Shown piece after piece: positions 1-7,009 of a stretch of DNA of 50,967 nt. Source of the stretch: Hymenobacter coccineus. Its GTDB lineage: Bacteria; Bacteroidota; Bacteroidia; Cytophagales; Hymenobacteraceae. Each line of letters begins with the position of its first letter. Position 1 is the stretch's first letter. Both the position numbers and the translations under genes were made by a program. Under the pieces are notes generated by a model. That model worked only from the letters and a program-made list of their open reading frames with translations. It was not told where the DNA came from and made no database searches. Where the stretch lies: assembly GCF_001816125.1 (NCBI RefSeq), contig NZ_MDZA01000122.1, positions 1 through 50,967 on the forward strand, in the 5' to 3' direction.

Positions 1-357
1 CCACGCCGCCGGCCCCGCCACCCCGTACAGCAGCACGGCCCAACCAAGTCCCATCAATTGGGCCCCCACCAGGGCCGGCCAGCCCGTGGCGTAGCACAGC
101 CCCCGCACCGGCACCAGCAGCAGGGGCCCCAAGTAGCCGCGCAGCGGCGCGGCGTAGTGCAGCAGCGAAAAGCGCAGGCCCGGCCCAAAAAACGTGGCCG
201 CCAAGCCCCAGTACTCGCCCGCGTCGAACGGCAGCCGGTCGGCCCCGCTCAGCGGCAGGTAGGCGGCGTAAAGGGCCAGCACCACGACGCACCGCCGCGG
301 CCACGGCCAGGGCTGCGCCGCGGCGGCTGGCAAACGGCGAAAAAATACGGGGCTCAC
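1..357 (-). CDS. polytopic membrane protein, possibly a membrane glycosyltransferase (3' part beyond left edge)
   Basis: The minus strand is open from a GTG at 357 to the window edge with no stop. The translation is hydrophobic and runs through FDAGEYWGLAATF and HYAAPLRGYLGPLLLVPVRG before a further membrane segment at the edge. The acidic-aromatic pattern after the first membrane segment recalls the first lumenal/periplasmic loop of lipid-linked-sugar glycosyltransferases (ArnT/PMT type), but that is inference from a short piece. Other GTG starts in the same frame exist up to 420, so the start is uncertain. The gene diverges from the DinB-like gene at 438. Confidence 0.5.
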   Translation of the reverse strand, partial: MSPVFFRRLPAAAAQPWPWPRRCVVVLALYAAYLPLSGADRLPFDAGEYWGLAATFFGPGLRFSLLHYAAPLRGYLGPLLLVPVRGLCYATGWPALVGAQLMGLGWAVLLYGVAGPAAW

Positions 358-437
358 AGCGGCCAAAGCTACCGGTTGCGGCCCTAAAATTGCGGAACCC
401 AGGGCCCCGGCTGCCCCCACCGCGCCCCGCCCCGCCC

Positions 438-1007
438 ATGAACCACCGCTTGAACCTCAAATTCGAACAGCTCGAACGGGCCACCCAGCGCCTACTGGCC
501 ACCACCGAAGCCCTGGGCCCCGACGCCACCCTGGCCCCCGCCCCCGGCAAGTGGGCCGCCACGCAAGTCGTGCACCACCTGCTGCTGGTCGAGAACAGCA
601 TCACCGGCTACGTACAGAAAAAACTGGTTGCCGCCGAGCAGCTGGCCAAGCCCAGCCTGCTCACCCGGGCCCGCATCGTGCTGGTGAACTTGCTCCTGCG
701 CCTGCCGGGACTGCGGTTTCGGGCCCCGCGCGGGGTAGCCGAGCTCACCCACGGGGTCCCCGTACCTGCACTGCCGGCCATCCAGGCCGAGTGGGCGGCC
801 ACGCGCCGCCGCCTCGAACAACTGCTAAACGAGTACCCCGGCCGCCTGCTCGACCGCGCCATTTACCCACACCCACGCGCGGGACGCATCACCATCTACC
901 AGGTACTCGACCACCTAGTTGACCACCTGCTGCACCACCAGCAGCAAATCGACCGCATCGCCCGGTCTTTCAAGGCAAGCCCGCCCCTCGCAGCGGCCCG
1001 CGGCTAG
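438..1007 (+). CDS. DinB-like metal-binding protein
   Basis: 189 aa. I chose the ATG at 438 because the sequence upstream of it in the same frame is proline-rich and unlike the family. The protein has the DinB/YfiT four-helix layout: a first helix with HH at 46-47 (AATQVVHHLLLVENS) and a C-terminal helix with DHLVDHLLHHQQQ at about 158-170, giving the usual three histidines for a metal site. DinB-like proteins include thiol-dependent transferases and damage-inducible proteins of unknown substrate, so no reaction is assigned. The 3' end overlaps the convergent thioesterase gene by 4 bases. Confidence 0.85.
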   Translation: MNHRLNLKFEQLERATQRLLATTEALGPDATLAPAPGKWAATQVVHHLLLVENSITGYVQKKLVAAEQLAKPSLLTRARIVLVNLLLRLPGLRFRAPRGVAELTHGVPVPALPAIQAEWAATRRRLEQLLNEYPGRLLDRAIYPHPRAGRITIYQVLDHLVDHLLHHQQQIDRIARSFKASPPLAAARG

Positions 1008-1471
1008 CCGGCGCGGGGCGCCGGGGCCACGTAGGGCGGCATGGCGGCGAAGGCAGCGGCCAGCTCGGGCGGCGGCACGGTCAGCTTGCGGCGGTCGAGG
1101 TCAATCCAGGCGCCGTCCACGGTTACGGTGGCGGCCACCCGGCCATCGGCCTTGTAAATGGTGTGCACAATGGTCCAGCGCCCGCCGTCGGCCGTTACCG
1201 ACGCCAAGTGGCCATCGACGCGGATTTCTTCGCCAATGCCGATTTCCTTCAGGAATTTGGTTTCCTCGCGGAACAGGATGGGCCCTAGGCGCAGCTGCGC
1301 GAAGCGGGCCACCCCGAAGCCCCAGCGGGCCAGCACCGCCACGCGCTGGTCGGCGGCGTAGTCGGCGTAGGCCGAGTGGCGCATGTGGCCGTTGGGATCC
1401 ATATCGGCCCAGCGGGTGCGGTAGGTGGCGGTGTATTCGGCAGAGGTTTCGGCAGGGTTTTCGGCGGGCAT
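1004..1471 (-). CDS. acyl-CoA thioesterase, 4HBT hotdog fold
   Basis: 155 aa from the ATG at 1471 (MPAENPAETSAEYTATYRTR). The N-terminal part contains RWADMDPNGHMRHSAYADYA, the hotdog-fold signature in which the aspartate of DMDPNGH is the usual catalytic residue of 4-hydroxybenzoyl-CoA-type thioesterases. The rest alternates strands as expected for one hotdog domain (RLGPILFREETKFLKEIGIG, then the pairing strand VTVDGAWIDLD). It probably hydrolyses an acyl-CoA thioester in the cytoplasm; the acyl chain cannot be told. A longer open frame upstream to 1660 overlaps the methyltransferase gene and is not protein-like. Confidence 0.88.
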   Translation of the reverse strand: MPAENPAETSAEYTATYRTRWADMDPNGHMRHSAYADYAADQRVAVLARWGFGVARFAQLRLGPILFREETKFLKEIGIGEEIRVDGHLASVTADGGRWTIVHTIYKADGRVAATVTVDGAWIDLDRRKLTVPPPELAAAFAAMPPYVAPAPRAG

Positions 1472-1544
1472 GGTGAAGAAAAGCAAATGGCTGCCCGCCC
1501 GCTGGGGCCCCCACGGGGCGGCCCAGCGGGTGGGGATACGGAAG

Positions 1545-2303
1545 TTAAATGGCTTGGTTGTCGGCCTCGGCCAAGCCCACGGGCACGAGCCGCACCAAAT
1601 ACTGCCCGTCCTCTTCCTCGTCGAGAAAATCGGCTTGGTAGCCGGCGGTGGCAGCCGCATCGTTCAGCAGGGCCCCGTCGATGAACAGCCACGGGAATGG
1701 CTCGCCGGTCTGTTTTTTATACGTCCAGGTGTATTCTACCTCACCGTAGTAGGGCCCGTTCAGGTTCAGCACCAGGGCCCCTTCCTCGTCCTCGTAGAGG
1801 TAGCTCACATCCGACGAGGTGGCCAGAATCTGACCGCCGGGGGCCAGCAGCGTGCGGGCGTGGGCCAGGAAGCGGTCGAGCCCTTCCAGCGTGCCGGCCA
1901 GCCCCAGGCCGTTCATAAGCAGCAAAATGGTATCGTAGGGCAGCTCGCCGGCCGGCAGCGGGGCAAACAGGTCGTGGCGGGCCGCGGTGCGCACGCCGCG
2001 GGCCCCCATCACCTGCACGGCCCCGGCCGATACATCCACGGCCTTCACCTCGAAGCCGCGGCTTTGCAGCTCCAAGGCGTGGCAGCCGGCACCGGCGCCC
2101 ACGTCGAGCACCCGGCCGCGGCACTCGTCGAGGGCGCGGCGCTCCAGGGCAGGCATTTGCAGCAGGGTGCGGAAGAAGTACGCGGCGGGCAGCGGCTCGT
2201 CATCGGCCGCGTTGCAGTGTACGGTGAGGGCGGCCGTGGTGCGGCCGCCGTGGTAGTCGAGCAGGGCCTGGCCTAGCAAGTCGGGAGCGGTGAGGGTAGT
2301 CAT
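1545..2303 (-). CDS. class I SAM-dependent methyltransferase
   Basis: 252 aa from the ATG at 2303. The Rossmann-fold motif I is VLDVGAGAGCHALEL (about residue 86 on), followed by an acidic motif II (VKAVDVS) and the post-I/II region PYDTILLLMNGLGL. This is the common class I layout; the substrate is unknown. A TACTTTTC -7-like box sits 7 bases upstream of the start (2311-2318). It runs in the same direction as the downstream thioesterase gene with a 73-base gap, so the two could be cotranscribed. Confidence 0.85.
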   Translation of the reverse strand: MTTLTAPDLLGQALLDYHGGRTTAALTVHCNAADDEPLPAAYFFRTLLQMPALERRALDECRGRVLDVGAGAGCHALELQSRGFEVKAVDVSAGAVQVMGARGVRTAARHDLFAPLPAGELPYDTILLLMNGLGLAGTLEGLDRFLAHARTLLAPGGQILATSSDVSYLYEDEEGALVLNLNGPYYGEVEYTWTYKKQTGEPFPWLFIDGALLNDAAATAGYQADFLDEEEDGQYLVRLVPVGLAEADNQAI

Positions 2304-2378
2304 CAGGCCCGAAAAGTAACCAAAACTTCGGGGCCCCGCCGCGCGTTGCACGGGCACAGCCGTCTGTTTCCCCCTTCC

Positions 2379-2543
2379 ATGCTCCCCGACAAGCTCCGCA
2401 AAGGCCAGTTACCCACCAAAATCTGCGCCACCTGCGGCCGCCCCTTCGAGTACCGCAAAAAGTGGCGCAACAGCTGGGACGAGGTGAAGTACTGCGGCGA
2501 AAAGTGCCAGCGCAACAAGCCCAAGCCGCCCGCTGGGGCCTAG
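2379..2543 (+). CDS. DUF2256 zinc-ribbon-like small protein
   Basis: 54 aa from the ATG at 2379. The sequence reads ICATCGRPFEYRKKWRNSWD and then VKYCGEKCQRNK, i.e. CxxC...CxxxC, the hallmark of DUF2256 proteins, which are found beside or inside cryptochrome/photolyase-related genes in other bacteria. Function is unknown; the four cysteines probably bind zinc. A TTG 33 bases upstream is in frame but adds unrelated residues. The gene ends 4 bases into the convergent gene at 2540. Confidence 0.85.
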   Translation: MLPDKLRKGQLPTKICATCGRPFEYRKKWRNSWDEVKYCGEKCQRNKPKPPAGA

Positions 2544-2965
2544 GCAGCCATCGCCACGGCGGGCAGGCGGGGCACGGCGCGCAGCCACGCCACCGCCGAT
2601 TCCAAGTCGTCAAACACGTGCACCGCCGGGGCGTCCGGGCTGTACAAGGCCGCGTCGGTGTAGCACCGCACGCGCAGGTTGGGCGAGTACACCCAGGCCA
2701 CCTGCTGGACACCTACCTGCCGCAGGTAGGGCAAAAACTCGCGGGCGAGCCACGCTGGCACGTTGGGGGCCATACTGGTCACACCCACGTTGCTGTTGAG
2801 GATGCGTGCGTAGCGCACGTCCAGCAACCGCTGCGCCAATGCCACGCAGTTGTCCTGCACCAAGGCCAGGGTCAGGTCGCCGCACCAGTCCACGAACAGC
2901 CACTGGTTGGCCGGGTCGTAGAAAACAGCGAGGTTGGGGGTTTCATGCAGTAGTTGTAGTTCCAT
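2540..2965 (-). CDS. STAS/SpoIIAA-like hypothetical protein
   Basis: 141 aa from the ATG at 2965. No catalytic motif is visible. The pattern (YDPANQWLFVDWCGDLTLAL near the N-terminus, a central helix, then ARILNSNVGVTSM and a late helix after VHVFDDLESAVAWLR) resembles the small STAS/SpoIIAA-like proteins frequent in Hymenobacter and relatives. A role in regulation through protein contact is only a guess. The start borders the AT-rich gap. Confidence 0.65.
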   Translation of the reverse strand: MELQLLHETPNLAVFYDPANQWLFVDWCGDLTLALVQDNCVALAQRLLDVRYARILNSNVGVTSMAPNVPAWLAREFLPYLRQVGVQQVAWVYSPNLRVRCYTDAALYSPDAPAVHVFDDLESAVAWLRAVPRLPAVAMAA

Positions 2966-3602
2966 CAAACACTAGAATTAGATGATTAGACACGCTGCTG
3001 GCCGCAGCAAAATGGCTTAAATACTCTAGGAAAAAATATAATTATGAGGTGATGATATTTATCAATCAAAAGCATATTTCTCACACAAATAAAGCAGATA
3101 GAAAACAAACAAGTGTGTCCGATCAACAAACTTTTGTCAGCTACTAACAACAACGCAAATCCATCTTGACTATCTGCTAAAATACACTACAAACAGATAA
3201 AATGGCTGTGATTATATTCTTTATAGTATTGATATTCATTATTTTATTTGCCCAATGCATGCAAATATTATGTTGATTACGAAATCAATACAATTGCAAT
3301 TAACCCACAACAAAACCCACTAAATCGTTATTAAGCAATACTATTTACCGTAATATTATTCCTCGGCATTGCAACAGAATTAAATCTATTATAGCCCATC
3401 CGGGTATAACACCATATTTTATTTCAATTTGCATTATTATGCTTTAAATCGACACCCCATTCAAGGCTATTTTCCAGGTCGAGCGCACCGGCCAGGGGCC
3501 CCAATTACCCGGGTGCATTCCGAAACGTGGGGCCCTAATCCAGCCGCTGGGCCAACGGCCGCGCCCGGCGCGGCGTATGTTTAGCATCCATTCCCCCTCC
3601 TC
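2966..3602. other. gene-poor region, strongly AT-rich between about 2970 and 3480
   Basis: About 500 bases are far richer in A/T than any flanking sequence and contain no GGGCCC, whereas the neighbours carry it every few hundred bases. No open frame of normal length or composition is present. The only candidate is a 24-codon ATG frame at 3202-3276 encoding a purely hydrophobic peptide (MAVIIFFIVLIFIILFAQCM then QILC), which may be chance in AT-rich DNA. From about 3480 the composition returns to normal, with TATGTTTA near 3570 as a possible -7 box for the next gene. Confidence 0.6.
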
Positions 3603-3986
3603 ATGGCTTCCAACCTCGATTACCTCGCCTCCGCCCTCGAACCGCTCGAAGAAAAAGTAAAGGCCTACCTGCAAGCAGAAGAGGGCCTGCGCAAGGCCCG
3701 CCTGGCCCGTAACGACGCGCCCCGCGAGGCCGCCGCCCGCGCCCAATCGGCCGAAGAATTTGAGCAACGCCCCGCCACCGGCAGCTACGACCAGGCCGCC
3801 GACGAGCGCCAGCAGCAATACCAGGCCCTGCACGACGACCTCGTGCGCCTCCGCCACGAAATAATGGAAATGCTGCCCACCCGCGATGCCTGGGTGAAGG
3901 TGAACCTGGGCTACGGGCCCAGCCGCGTGGGGGCCTGGGCCGTGCCGGGCCCACCCGCCGGCTACGAGCTACGCGTGGTGCACTAG
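3603..3986 (+). CDS. small charged, probably coiled-coil protein of unknown function
   Basis: 127 aa from the ATG at 3603. The first 90 residues are rich in Ala, Glu, Arg, Lys and Gln with heptad-like spacing (LEPLEEKVKAYLQAEEGLRK, then DERQQQYQALHDDLVRLRHE), so a coiled coil is likely. The C-terminus (VNLGYGPSRVGAWAV) is different and may be a small beta segment. No signal peptide or known domain is recognised. Two hairpin terminators follow at 4021 and 4097. Confidence 0.65.
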   Translation: MASNLDYLASALEPLEEKVKAYLQAEEGLRKARLARNDAPREAAARAQSAEEFEQRPATGSYDQAADERQQQYQALHDDLVRLRHEIMEMLPTRDAWVKVNLGYGPSRVGAWAVPGPPAGYELRVVH

Positions 3987-4020
3987 CCGCCCGGGGCCCT
4001 CAGGGGCCCGACTGGGCATG

Positions 4021-4055
4021 AAAAAAGGACGAGGCATGGCCCCGTCCCTTTTTAA
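4021..4055 (+). terminator. intrinsic terminator, probably bidirectional
   Basis: GGACGAGGC at 4027-4035 can pair with GCCCCGTCC at 4039-4047 around an ATG loop, with one mismatch. It is followed by TTTTT on the plus strand and by TTTTTT on the minus strand, so it can serve both the gene at 3603 and ffh. Confidence 0.75.
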
Positions 4056-4096
4056 ACCAAAACACCTTAAAAAACTATTCTTTCACTACGAGATAA

Positions 4097-4136
4097 CGAA
4101 ATGGCCGGGAAAAAATTCCCGGCCATTTCGTTTTTG
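4097..4136 (+). terminator. strong intrinsic terminator
   Basis: A perfect 15-bp stem (4097-4111 with 4116-4130, core ATGGCCGGGAA) closes an AAAA loop and is followed by TTTTTG. It lies between the convergent gene at 3603 and ffh and forms a tandem with the hairpin at 4021. Confidence 0.85.
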
Positions 4137-4159
4137 TTGCAAATACGTCTACAGTTGAG

Positions 4160-5524
4160 CTAGCGCATCATGCCGCCGGGGCCCCCTTTCAGGCCGCCCA
4201 TCATCTTGGCCATCTGGGCCATACCGCCTTTGGTCTGGCTCATCTTGTTCATGGTGCGCATCATTTTGCGCATGTCTTCAAACTGCTTCATCAGGGCGTT
4301 TACCTGCTGAATGTCAGTACCCGAGCCCTTGGCCAGGCGGCGCTTGCGCGAGCCGTTGATGAGGTCGGGGTTGGCCCGCTCCTCCTTGGTCATGCTCTTG
4401 ATGATGGCCTCGACGGGCTTGAAGGCGTCGTCGTCGATTTCGACGTCTTTCATGGCCTTGCTCATGCCCGGAATCATGCCCATCAAGTCCTTGATGTTGC
4501 CCATCTTTTTGATCTGGTCCAGCTGCGAGAGGAAGTCGTCGAAGTTGAACTGGTTCTTGCGAATCTTGGCGTTGATGCGCTTGGCCTCGTCCTCGTCGAA
4601 CTGCTGCTGGGCCCGTTCAACGAGCGAAATCACGTCGCCCATGCCCAGGATGCGCTGGGCCATCCGGTCGGGGTAGAAAAGGTCCAGCGCCTCCATTTTC
4701 TCGCCCGTCGAGATGAACTTGATGGGCTTCTCCACCACCGCCCGGATGCTGAGGGCCGCGCCGCCGCGGCTGTCGCCGTCGAGCTTGGTGAGCACCACAC
4801 CGTCGAAGTTCAGGCGGTCGTTGAAGGTTTTGGCGGTGTTCACGGCGTCCTGGCCGGTCATGGCGTCCACCACAAACAGGGTTTCGCTGGGGTTGATGGC
4901 GCTTTTAACGGCCTCAATCTCGCGCATCATCTGCTCGTCCACGGCCAGGCGGCCGGCGGTGTCGATGATGACCACCTTCTTGTTGTTTTTCTTGGCGTAG
5001 TCGAGGGCGTTGCGCGAAATCTCGACCGGGTTCTTGTTCTCGACCTCGCTGTACACTTCCACCCCAATCTGCTCGCCGAGTACCTTGAGTTGCTCGATAG
5101 CCGCGGGGCGGTACACGTCGCAGGCCACCAGCAGCACGGTGCGGTTCTGCTTCTTGATGAAGCTGGCCAGCTTGCCGGCAAACGTGGTTTTGCCCGAGCC
5201 CTGGAGGCCCGAGAGCAGCACCACGGCCGGGTCGCCTTTGATGACGATGTCCTGCTTCTCGCCGCCCATGAGCGCGGTCAGCTCGTCGTACACGATTTTG
5301 ACCATGAGCTGGCCCGGCGAGACGGCCGTGAGCACGTCGCGGCCCATCGCCTCGTCCTTGATCTTGTCGGTTACGTCTTTGGCAACCTTGTAGTTAACGT
5401 CGGCGTCGACCAAGGCCCGGCGGATTTCCTTGATGGTGGCCGCGACGTTGATTTCGGAGATGCTGCCCTGGCCCTTGAGGGTTTTGATGGCCCGGTCGAG
5501 CTTGGTGGAGAGGTTATCGAACAT
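4160..5524 (-). CDS. ffh: signal recognition particle protein Ffh
   Basis: 454 aa, normal length. The N domain is followed by the G domain with P-loop GLQGSGKTT (about 106-114), the insertion-box region VACDVYRPAAIEQL, DTAGRLAVDEQ and TKLDGDSRGGAALS. The M domain includes the FLSQLDQIKKMGN stretch, MIPGMSKAM and the RNA-binding NGSRKRRLAKGSG motif, and ends in a Met/Gly-rich tail. It binds SRP RNA and signal sequences of nascent membrane proteins and docks with FtsY. The partner RNA gene is in this window at 30825-30919. Divergent from the glycosyltransferase at 5678. Confidence 0.98.
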   Translation of the reverse strand: MFDNLSTKLDRAIKTLKGQGSISEINVAATIKEIRRALVDADVNYKVAKDVTDKIKDEAMGRDVLTAVSPGQLMVKIVYDELTALMGGEKQDIVIKGDPAVVLLSGLQGSGKTTFAGKLASFIKKQNRTVLLVACDVYRPAAIEQLKVLGEQIGVEVYSEVENKNPVEISRNALDYAKKNNKKVVIIDTAGRLAVDEQMMREIEAVKSAINPSETLFVVDAMTGQDAVNTAKTFNDRLNFDGVVLTKLDGDSRGGAALSIRAVVEKPIKFISTGEKMEALDLFYPDRMAQRILGMGDVISLVERAQQQFDEDEAKRINAKIRKNQFNFDDFLSQLDQIKKMGNIKDLMGMIPGMSKAMKDVEIDDDAFKPVEAIIKSMTKEERANPDLINGSRKRRLAKGSGTDIQQVNALMKQFEDMRKMMRTMNKMSQTKGGMAQMAKMMGGLKGGPGGMMR

Positions 5525-5645
5525 GAAGCAATGGGGTTGACGGAGGGGAGGATTTCGCAGGGCCCGCGGCGGGGCCCCGGGCGGAAACTGGGCCCGAAAT
5601 CACCTTCAAAAGTAACCACAAACGGGCGAAAAACGGTCCGGGCCG

Positions 5646-5653
5646 TACCTTCG
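5646..5653 (+). promoter_or_regulatory. candidate -7 box TACCTTCG
   Basis: TACCTTCG matches the Bacteroidota -7 consensus TAnnTTTG at 7 of 8 positions and lies 24 bases before the GTG start at 5678. No clear -33 TTTG is seen at the expected distance. Confidence 0.5.
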
Positions 5654-5677
5654 CCCGTTCCGCTTACTAACACTTCC

Positions 5678-7009
5678 GTGCCCGAAACCCGCCCGTTGCG
5701 CCTGCTCGTCCTTACCTATTACTGGCCGCCTTCGGGCGGGGCCGGCGTGCAGCGCTGCCTGAAATGGGTGAAATACCTGGCCGATTTTGGCGTGGAAGCC
5801 ACCGTGGTGACCGTGGACGCTGCCCAGGCCACCTACCCCGTGCTCGACGAGAGCCTGGCAGCCGACGTGCCGGCCAGCATACGCGTTATCCGCACGCCCA
5901 CCTCCGAGCCGTTCGAGAGCTACAAGAAGCTGACCGGCCGCGCCGTGCCCTACGGCGGCTTCGCCAACGAAGGCAAGCCGGGGCTGGTGCAGCAAGCGCT
6001 GCGCTTCGTGCGCGGCAACCTGTTCATTCCTGACCCGCGCCGGGGCTGGAACAAGCACGCGCTGCGGGCCGTGGAAACGCTGCTGGCCGCCGGCGAAACC
6101 TTCGACGCGGTGCTCACCAGCTCGCCGCCGCACTCCACGCAGCTCATCGGGCTGGAGCTAAAAAAGCGCCACGGCCTGCGCTGGCTGGCCGACATGCGCG
6201 ACCCGTGGACGGACATCTACTATTATAAGGACCTGCACCACACGCCCCTGGCTGCCTGGCTCGACGCGCGCTACGAACGACAGGTGCTGACGCAGGCCGA
6301 CGCCGTACTCGTGACTTCGCCCGAAACCGAGCGCCTGTTCCGGGCCAAAGTGCCGGGGCTGGCGGCAGGCAAAATTCACGTGCTGCCCAATGGCTACGAC
6401 GCGCCCGATTTTGGCCAGCCCTCGCAGCCCCCGGCCGATTGCTTCCGCATCACCCACACCGGCACCATCACCGAACTGTACCACCTCGGTGGCCTGCTGG
6501 GGGCCCTAACCGGGGCCCTAAAGCGCCACCCCGGCGTACCCGTGCAGCTGCGCTTCGTGGGCCAGGTGAGCGCCGCGCTGCGCGCCCAAATAAGCGCCGC
6601 TGGCCTGACTGAAATCACCGAATACCAACCGTTTGTGCCACACGCCGCCTCGGTGGCCGAGCTGCTGCGTGCCACGGTATTGCTAATGGCCATCCCCGAC
6701 GTGCCGCGCAACCGGGGGATTTTGCCGGGCAAAATATTCGAGTACCTAGCAGCCAACAAGCCCGTGCTGTGCGTGGGCCCCGCCGGTTCCGACGCCGATA
6801 ATCTGCTGCAAGAGTGCGGCGCTGGCCAGGCCCTGCCCTACACCGACGCCGCCTTGATGCAGGAGACCCTCGACGCGCTGCTGCGCCAGTGGGCCATCAA
6901 CCCCAACCTGGATTTGCCCGCCGCCAGCCACGGCCGCTACGCCCGCCGGGCCCTGACGGGGCAGCTGACCGCCATTGTGGGGGCCCCGGCGCGAAGCCAG
7001 GCTACGTGA
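5678..7009 (+). CDS. glycosyltransferase family 4-like (GT-B)
   Basis: 443 aa from the GTG at 5678, just before PETRPLRLLVLTYYWPPSGG. The glycine-rich N-terminal loop GGAGVQRCLKWVKYL and the C-terminal domain (HVLPNGYD, THTGTITELYHLGGL, GILPGKIFEYLAANKPVLCV) are typical of GT-B family 4 retaining glycosyltransferases, with the late E(x7)E-type region at KIFEYLAANKP. It probably adds a sugar from a nucleotide donor to a surface glycan on the cytoplasmic face. The 3' end overlaps the convergent FkbH-like gene by 8 bases. It opens the surface-glycan locus. Confidence 0.88.
   Translation: MPETRPLRLLVLTYYWPPSGGAGVQRCLKWVKYLADFGVEATVVTVDAAQATYPVLDESLAADVPASIRVIRTPTSEPFESYKKLTGRAVPYGGFANEGKPGLVQQALRFVRGNLFIPDPRRGWNKHALRAVETLLAAGETFDAVLTSSPPHSTQLIGLELKKRHGLRWLADMRDPWTDIYYYKDLHHTPLAAWLDARYERQVLTQADAVLVTSPETERLFRAKVPGLAAGKIHVLPNGYDAPDFGQPSQPPADCFRITHTGTITELYHLGGLLGALTGALKRHPGVPVQLRFVGQVSAALRAQISAAGLTEITEYQPFVPHAASVAELLRATVLLMAIPDVPRNRGILPGKIFEYLAANKPVLCVGPAGSDADNLLQECGAGQALPYTDAALMQETLDALLRQWAINPNLDLPAASHGRYARRALTGQLTAIVGAPARSQAT

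Noticed and set aside
1425..2276. 283-codon open frame on the plus strand
   Set aside because: It is the complement shadow of the thioesterase and methyltransferase genes; composition is Gly/Gln/His-rich with no motif, while the minus strand has clear SAM and hotdog motifs.
3444..3857. minus-strand frame with a hydrophobic start (MAEAHEVVVQGLVLLLALVG)
   Set aside because: It is the reverse of the charged coiled-coil gene at 3603, whose Glu/Gln/Lys codons read as Leu/Val/Phe on the other strand.
5090..5677. a much longer N-terminus for the family 4 glycosyltransferase
   Set aside because: The extension overlaps ffh in antisense and is unlike any glycosyltransferase; the domain starts right after the GTG at 5678.
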